DNA of 64,000 nt, taken from Arcicella aquatica (GTDB lineage: Bacteria; Bacteroidota; Bacteroidia; Cytophagales; Spirosomataceae). The notes under the pieces are model-generated. The model saw only the letters and a list, made by a program, of their open reading frames with translations, had not been told where the DNA came from and made no database searches. Below, piece by piece: positions 60,011 through 64,000 of this stretch. Position 1 is the stretch's first letter. Each line of letters opens with the position of its first letter. A program made the position numbers and the translations under genes. The DNA lies in assembly GCF_034928825.1 (NCBI RefSeq), contig NZ_JAYFUL010000008.1, forward strand, positions 112,276 to 176,275, read 5' to 3'.

Positions 60011-61105
60011 TCATTCACAACCTTTTCCAGATACAATTATTTGTGCGTCAACTACTTGGTAATCTATTCCTGTAATTTTGGCAATGCTGTTGAGTTTATC
60101 AAACATGGTTTCGTCTGATAGATTTCCGTTGATGGTGCATTCTTCAAAAAGGTTTTCATCATAAATTATTTTAATGCCATATGCCTTTTCTAAATCTGTA
60201 AATACTTTGGCCAACGAGGCATTCTTGTAGATAAATTCTTGTTTTTGTAAGGTCGTAGTAAGTATAGTTGGTGTAGTAACTATTTTCTTCATCAATTTGG
60301 CGGTGGATGATGAGTAAATGGCTTCTTGATTGGGGGTAACCACAATGCCGTTTGCTTCTGAAAAATGAACACCTTTTTCAATTGTATTAGATTCTAACTG
60401 CGAAACCACCGAGACTCTCCCTGTTTTTACGACTACTCTTTCCTCTTCTGTTTCGGGATTTGCTTTAATGGTAAAACTTGTACCCAGTACTTTGGTAATT
60501 AATTTTTTGGTGTAAATCAAAAATGGTCTTTTTGGGTTTTTTGTTACTTCAAAAAAGGCTTCTCCTACCAAAAACACTTCTCGCTTATCTGCTTCAAAAA
60601 CTTTGGGGTAACGAATCTTCGCATTTTTTGCTAGTACTATCTCCGAGCCATCAGCCATCATCACACTCATGGGTTGGTCAGAAGTGTTTTCTTTTTCGAT
60701 AAACGCTATGCTAGTATTGCGGGCTGATAGTTGTGGAATATCAAATATTTTGTCAGACTCTTTTTGATAATTCATCCACCAGCCCAAACCAATTAATAAG
60801 GTGACAGACGCTGCCAATTGCCAAAGATATCTTCCCCAATTATTCGGGGTTTCTGAAACCTCCATTTCTGACTCTACGCCCTGCCATATTTTGGCGACTG
60901 ATGCATCTTCATCGATGGAGGTATTTTGAATAGAGGCAAGCGTTTTTATCATTGATTTTGCCTCCATTATCATGGCTTTTTTTTCAGGGTTCTCTTGTAG
61001 AAAATCTTGCCAAAATTCATTAGTATGTTTATCAGGATTTTGTACCCATCGACAAAAAAAATCGTCTTTTACAAAATCTATGGTATCGAATTCAGAGTAA
61101 TTCAT
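60011..61105 (-). CDS. FecR-family anti-sigma factor
   Basis: A 364-residue inner-membrane regulator that relays the state of the SusC channel to the ECF sigma. The cytoplasmic N-terminus (about 1-90) is the sigma-binding part, one membrane helix spans about 90-107 (LWQLAASVTLLIGLGWW), then a FecR domain (about 125-235; VFLVGEAFFEVTKNPKRPFLIYT) and a DUF4974 domain at the C-terminus (about 287-355; FIYKNASLAKVFTDLEKAYGIKI), which has the STN-like fold. Length is normal. Confidence 0.95.
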   Translation of the reverse strand: MNYSEFDTIDFVKDDFFCRWVQNPDKHTNEFWQDFLQENPEKKAMIMEAKSMIKTLASIQNTSIDEDASVAKIWQGVESEMEVSETPNNWGRYLWQLAASVTLLIGLGWWMNYQKESDKIFDIPQLSARNTSIAFIEKENTSDQPMSVMMADGSEIVLAKNAKIRYPKVFEADKREVFLVGEAFFEVTKNPKRPFLIYTKKLITKVLGTSFTIKANPETEEERVVVKTGRVSVVSQLESNTIEKGVHFSEANGIVVTPNQEAIYSSSTAKLMKKIVTTPTILTTTLQKQEFIYKNASLAKVFTDLEKAYGIKIIYDENLFEECTINGNLSDETMFDKLNSIAKITGIDYQVVDAQIIVSGKGCE

Positions 61106-61221
61106 AGTATATGAGTGAGTTAATTATAGAATGACAAGGACAACAAAAATATATCCTATTTTTTGTACAAATTTTTACATTTAATTTACAAAAAATAGCT
61201 AAGTACAAATAAATCAATGAT

Positions 61222-61830
61222 TTATTTAATGAAAAAATTAATAACAAACAGCAGAAAATGTACAGGGAAGTGAATAGACTGGCGTAAAGCGAATAAAGCT
61301 TTTTGGATAAGATTGCCCACTGAGGCATAATTGATCTCCATCATTTCTGCGATTTGGGCATTCGAGAATTGATGATAGTATTTTAAATTAATGACTTCTC
61401 GCTGGCGTTGCGATAATTGTCCGAAGGCTTTTTCAAGTCTTTCTAATTGTTCTTTTTGATTTTCTTCTTCAATCATCAATCCCTCAAAAGATGCTTCAAA
61501 CAATGCTTCCAGATTCTCTTCTATTTCATCAGCATGTTTAGTGAAGTCATACTTTACTGTACGCATCAACTTATTTTTGAGCGAACGGAATAAATAAAAC
61601 TTAATCGAATCGGTATCAGAAAGGTTTTCTCTACTTTGCCATAGCTCCAAAAAAATATCTTGGATACAGTCTTCCACTACGGTAAGGTTTGTGGAAATCT
61701 TGAGGGTAATGCCATAATTTAGCAAAGGCTTGGCATAAAGCTGATAAATTTTAGCAAAGGCCTTCTTATCACCTTTTTTGAAGGTTTGCCAAAGGGCTAA
61801 ATCATCGTTATGGAGGGGTTTGATTGCCAA
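61222..61830 (-). CDS. ECF RNA polymerase sigma factor (FecI-like)
   Basis: A 202-residue sigma-70 family ECF factor. Region 2 is seen at about 25-90 (YAKPLLNYGITLKIST, VEDCIQDIFLELWQSRENL) and region 4 at about 128-182 (LSQRQREVINLKYYHQFSNAQIAEMMEINYASVGNLIQKAL), then a hydrophobic tail of about 15 residues (FPVHFLLFVINFF) that is longer than usual. The only start in frame after the upstream stop is a TTG at 61830, so translation probably begins at a rare start codon. It should switch on the SusC locus. Confidence 0.93.
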   Translation of the reverse strand: MAIKPLHNDDLALWQTFKKGDKKAFAKIYQLYAKPLLNYGITLKISTNLTVVEDCIQDIFLELWQSRENLSDTDSIKFYLFRSLKNKLMRTVKYDFTKHADEIEENLEALFEASFEGLMIEEENQKEQLERLEKAFGQLSQRQREVINLKYYHQFSNAQIAEMMEINYASVGNLIQKALFALRQSIHFPVHFLLFVINFFIK

Positions 61831-62148
61831 CGCGTATTAATTTTTATTAAAAGCTATGTATTAATACTTTATCAAAAAGCTCATCGTGTCTTGCTGACAC
61901 AAACAATAAGGAATAAATATTAAAATATACTGATAAAATTATCATTTTTTTATATAATTATCCAAAAACAGAGGTTTTTTAGAGAAGCCGTAAAAATAAT
62001 AGAGCCAAAAAATAAAATTCTTTGGCTCTGGTTACTATTATTTTCAATCAAAAATTTTATTCCTAAGTGGTGTTTTAGTCTCTTAAACAGTGTTCTGAAG
62101 TTAAATGAAGAGTAACCCTTATCACTAACGAGGGACATAAGTCCCTCG
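61831..62148. other. AT-rich spacer with small hairpins
   Basis: Upstream of the sigma gene. It includes a hairpin AGAGCCAAA/TTTGGCTCT (62001-62009 with 62021-62029) and the palindrome copy at 62119. The sigma promoter should lie at 61831-61900; no exact box found. Confidence 0.45.
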
Positions 62149-62158
62149 TTAGTGATAA
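62119..62158. repeat. Dispersed palindrome, copy 6 (40 bp)
   Basis: Palindrome centred at 62138.5 with one mismatch near the centre (GGGACATAAGTCCC) and arms TTATCACTAACGA. It overlaps the 3' end of the truncated ORF and supplies its TAA stop codon. Confidence 0.85.
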
Positions 62159-62343
62159 ACATTGTATCCCTGTTTTCCTTTGCCAATAAGTTTTACAGCT
62201 TGTCCATTGATGATAGCCGAGACGTCATCAGGTAAATTAATAAGTTGTTTGATGGGTGGAGCGGTAGTAGCAAAAAGTCTATCACTGACAATGACTGATG
62301 CCAGAGACAAACCTGTAGTTTGAATAAAATTTCTATGTTTCAT
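62149..62343 (-). pseudogene. Truncated exported-protein remnant
   Basis: A 64-codon frame with a Tat-like or Sec-type export start (MKHRNFIQTTGLSLASVIVS, with HRN in place of a twin RR) and about 40 mature residues. It ends at a stop codon inside the palindrome copy. A leader with so short a mature part suggests the 5' end of a larger exported protein cut by insertion of the palindrome or a deletion. The original family is not recognised. Confidence 0.5.
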
Positions 62344-63133
62344 AAAGAATTTAAAAATGAGAGTGAATCAATTTTTTGGTTTTGTAAAGACAATCGGCTG
62401 TTTAATATTTATGAAGCTGTTTAAACTTTCCCTTTCGGGTTAAACTAAGTCTTTTAGAATAGCTTGTTCCAAAATTTACTCAACGTAGCGATGCTATGCT
62501 TCGCAAATGTTGAAAGAATCAATCCAAAAATACAATACTTTCACCTCAGAAACGGAAAGTTTAAACAGCTTCTATGCCTAACAATCAATGCAACAAAATT
62601 GTGCAACAAATTTACTTCTTCTTAAAATAAGAAACCTTAGGGTAAACCCTAGGTTTGTTTTTTGGAATAAATAAATTTTATATGAGATTAATCCAGTTTA
62701 AGGAATGGACTAAACCAAAAAATCTCCTATTTTCATAAGAGAGATTTTTAATACGCAGTCATTCGTTTCTAACGAAGACCGCAGTCGCTCGCTTTCAAGC
62801 GAGTGACGATTATTATAAGGCTTCCAGCCGCAATACGGTAACCGCAAGGGTTACCGCTACTTTACTAAAATGCACTTTATTTTTATGAATTGAATTCGGC
62901 TAGAAGCTTTTTCCGTGGTCTGTGGCACGCAGAACACTTGCATTACTTGTGTTCTGTGTGCCACCATAGCCGTCAGGCTATTGATTTTAAGACTTGTAAA
63001 GGACTTTTTTTTATCTGTATTTTATTTTTCATCTTATGTTCCTTAATGGCAAAAATGTGCCAATGTTGCAGTAGTGAGATTATCCATTCTTTCATTGTCT
63101 TTATTTGATATATTATATTACTAGTAAGTGATG
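62344..63133. other. Hairpin-rich intergenic region without clear genes
   Basis: About 790 bases. Seen: AACCTTAGGGT/ACCCTAGGTT hairpin (about 62632-62657); GGTAACCGCAAGGGTTACC (62837-62855); repeats of CGCTCGCTTTCAAGCGAGTG and TTCGTTTCTAACGAA near 62763-62810; and a 16-bp stem GTGGCACGCAGAACAC/GTGTTCTGTGTGCCAC (62922-62937 with 62949-62964, one G-T mismatch). GAAACGGAAAGTTTAAACAGCTTC (about 62549) is an inverted echo of GAAGCTGTTTAAACTTTCCC (about 62411). A 72-codon frame at 62890 covers the hairpin and is not credible as a gene. Confidence 0.6.
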
Positions 63134-64000
63134 TTAGTTTTTTTTAAAGGTACTTGAGGCTTTTATTTCACTAAGTTCAAAGTTGTCATCAATGGCTATT
63201 TTAGCCTTAAACAATGCCTGTAACTGATTGTTAATCAGTATGAGAATGAGTCTTCCATATAACATACATTCAAAACGGAATATACTCATAGGCTTTACTT
63301 GGTCTATCTCAAAAATAGATTTCCAGATCTTAAAAATTAGCTCTATTTGCCATCTAATTCCATAAAATAGTCTAATGAGTTCTGATGGCAATTGTTCCTG
63401 ACTTGCATTGGTTATAAACAGATTATACGCACAAAGTTCAACTCTTAGCTCAGAGAGATTCCATTGTTGGCTTTTCGCAGCTTTTTGTAATTTATCCAAC
63501 CGTTGCAGTCTAACAGGTTCAGGTACTCTTTCAATACATACTCTTACAGCAATACTATTTTTATGAGTTTTAGGATGAGCTAAATAACACTCGAACGAAA
63601 CCATTGAATCATCTTTAGGAAAATGATTCGCTATGGAAATAGGCTCATTGGTATCTGGGTCAAATAGACAGGCATTGGTCTTTAAGCGAGAAACAAAGTA
63701 AGCACCAAGCTGAGTATATTCTTTAAAAGATTGATAATTCCAGTAACCTAAATCATTTACAATTAAATCATTAGCTTGATATGAAGGCTGGTATTGGGTA
63801 TTGATTTTGGCATCTGGTACTCTGCCAGACTCCAAAACTAACTGTTCAACTTTTCCCTCAAGATAGTTTACACAATAATCTATTTTTATGCTTGCCCCAG
63901 TTTTAGAAGCATCTTTACTTGGATAGAAATTTGATAAAGAAGTCGGTAATTGCCAAGTGCTTGAGTCTCGGAGTAAAATTCGATTAAAAGTAGTCGTTAA
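63134..64000 (-). CDS. IS4-family transposase (5' end outside window)
   Basis: A DDE transposase whose frame is open to the window edge, so the N-terminus is missing; a TTG at 63835 sometimes taken as start is internal. Seen: the first catalytic D in RILLRDSSTWQLP (near 63960-64000), the second in LIVNDLGYWNYQSF, and the third-acid motif YGIRWQIELIFKIWK, an exact Y-(2)-R-(3)-E-(6)-K of the IS4 family. It ends normally at 63134. No inverted repeat was confirmed in the ~30 bases after the stop. Confidence 0.9.
   Translation of the reverse strand, partial: LTTTFNRILLRDSSTWQLPTSLSNFYPSKDASKTGASIKIDYCVNYLEGKVEQLVLESGRVPDAKINTQYQPSYQANDLIVNDLGYWNYQSFKEYTQLGAYFVSRLKTNACLFDPDTNEPISIANHFPKDDSMVSFECYLAHPKTHKNSIAVRVCIERVPEPVRLQRLDKLQKAAKSQQWNLSELRVELCAYNLFITNASQEQLPSELIRLFYGIRWQIELIFKIWKSIFEIDQVKPMSIFRFECMLYGRLILILINNQLQALFKAKIAIDDNFELSEIKASSTFKKN

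Noticed and set aside
59930..60118. 62-codon plus-strand frame
   Set aside because: It begins at the tail of element copy F and overlaps the end of the FecR gene antisense; no support.
62890..63108. 72-codon cysteine- and histidine-rich frame
   Set aside because: Its first half is a translation of the 16-bp hairpin at 62922-62964, which gives a false HAEHLHYLCSVCHH pattern.
1..64000. tRNA, rRNA or known riboswitch
   Set aside because: No cloverleaf, rRNA core or recognised aptamer consensus was seen on reading both strands; short RNAs outside known families cannot be excluded.

Overview
The window reads as a chromosomal segment of an AT-rich member of the Bacteroidota, most likely Cytophagales (Cytophagaceae/Spirosomaceae-like). 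The basis is two large secreted proteins with C-terminal type IX secretion (T9SS) sorting domains, a SusC/SusD pair under a FecI/FecR-type sigma/anti-sigma pair, DUF1080 and Gfo/Idh/MocA sugar genes, a NAMPT-type salvage enzyme, and promoters of the Bacteroidota form TTTG-N20-TAnnTTTG. No rRNA, tRNA or CRISPR array was recognised. The genus is an inference.

Layout. 1-3 kb: end of a photolyase, CdaA (c-di-AMP synthase), an M23 peptidase. 3.3-12.5 kb (+): muropeptide recycling genes (dipeptide epimerase, PLP enzyme, serine hydrolase, SH3-NlpC/P60 peptidase) with a 1422-residue seven-module T9SS protein among them. 12.7-18.5 kb (-): a 67-residue-repeat coiled-coil protein, Lgt, two rhodaneses, a T9SS protein, a PASTA protein. 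18.9-25.4 kb: NAMPT, a PIN-type toxin-antitoxin pair, RRM protein, DUF1684, YigZ/IMPACT, a DeoR regulator, NUDIX and DUF4406. 25.4-32.3 kb: accessory stretch, mostly + strand small genes (DUF4236, RAYT transposase with its palindromes and a truncated second copy, hydrolase, DUF2809, NADAR, DHFR-like). 32.4-37.1 kb (-): GAF/PAS sensor, Gfo/Idh/MocA oxidoreductase, double DUF1080 protein. 37.8-46.1 kb: iron uptake genes (PepSY reductase, TonB receptor, siderophore-interacting protein, AraC regulator) split by MITEs and small orphan genes. 46.2-61.8 kb (-): beta-helix/PDZ protein, SMP-30, a GmrSD-like DUF262 nuclease, then a fucose-type utilisation locus (GH29, SusD, SusC with STN domain, FecR, ECF sigma). 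62-64 kb: a gene remnant, hairpin-rich intergenic DNA and an IS4-family transposase cut by the window edge.

The most unusual content is not coding. At least four families of structured intergenic DNA are dispersed here: (1) a two-hairpin element in six copies whose second stem changes by compensating substitutions while the loop stays conserved; (2) a 279-bp MITE-like element with 19-bp terminal inverted repeats, in two full copies that each contain element 1, and whose terminator hairpins have loops that are reverse complements of each other; (3) six palindromes around a GGGACTTAAGTCCC-like centre, including perfect 52-bp and 56-bp palindromes with different but self-complementary arms; (4) two-part REP-like palindromes around the RAYT gene. 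These are the best candidates for something not fully described.
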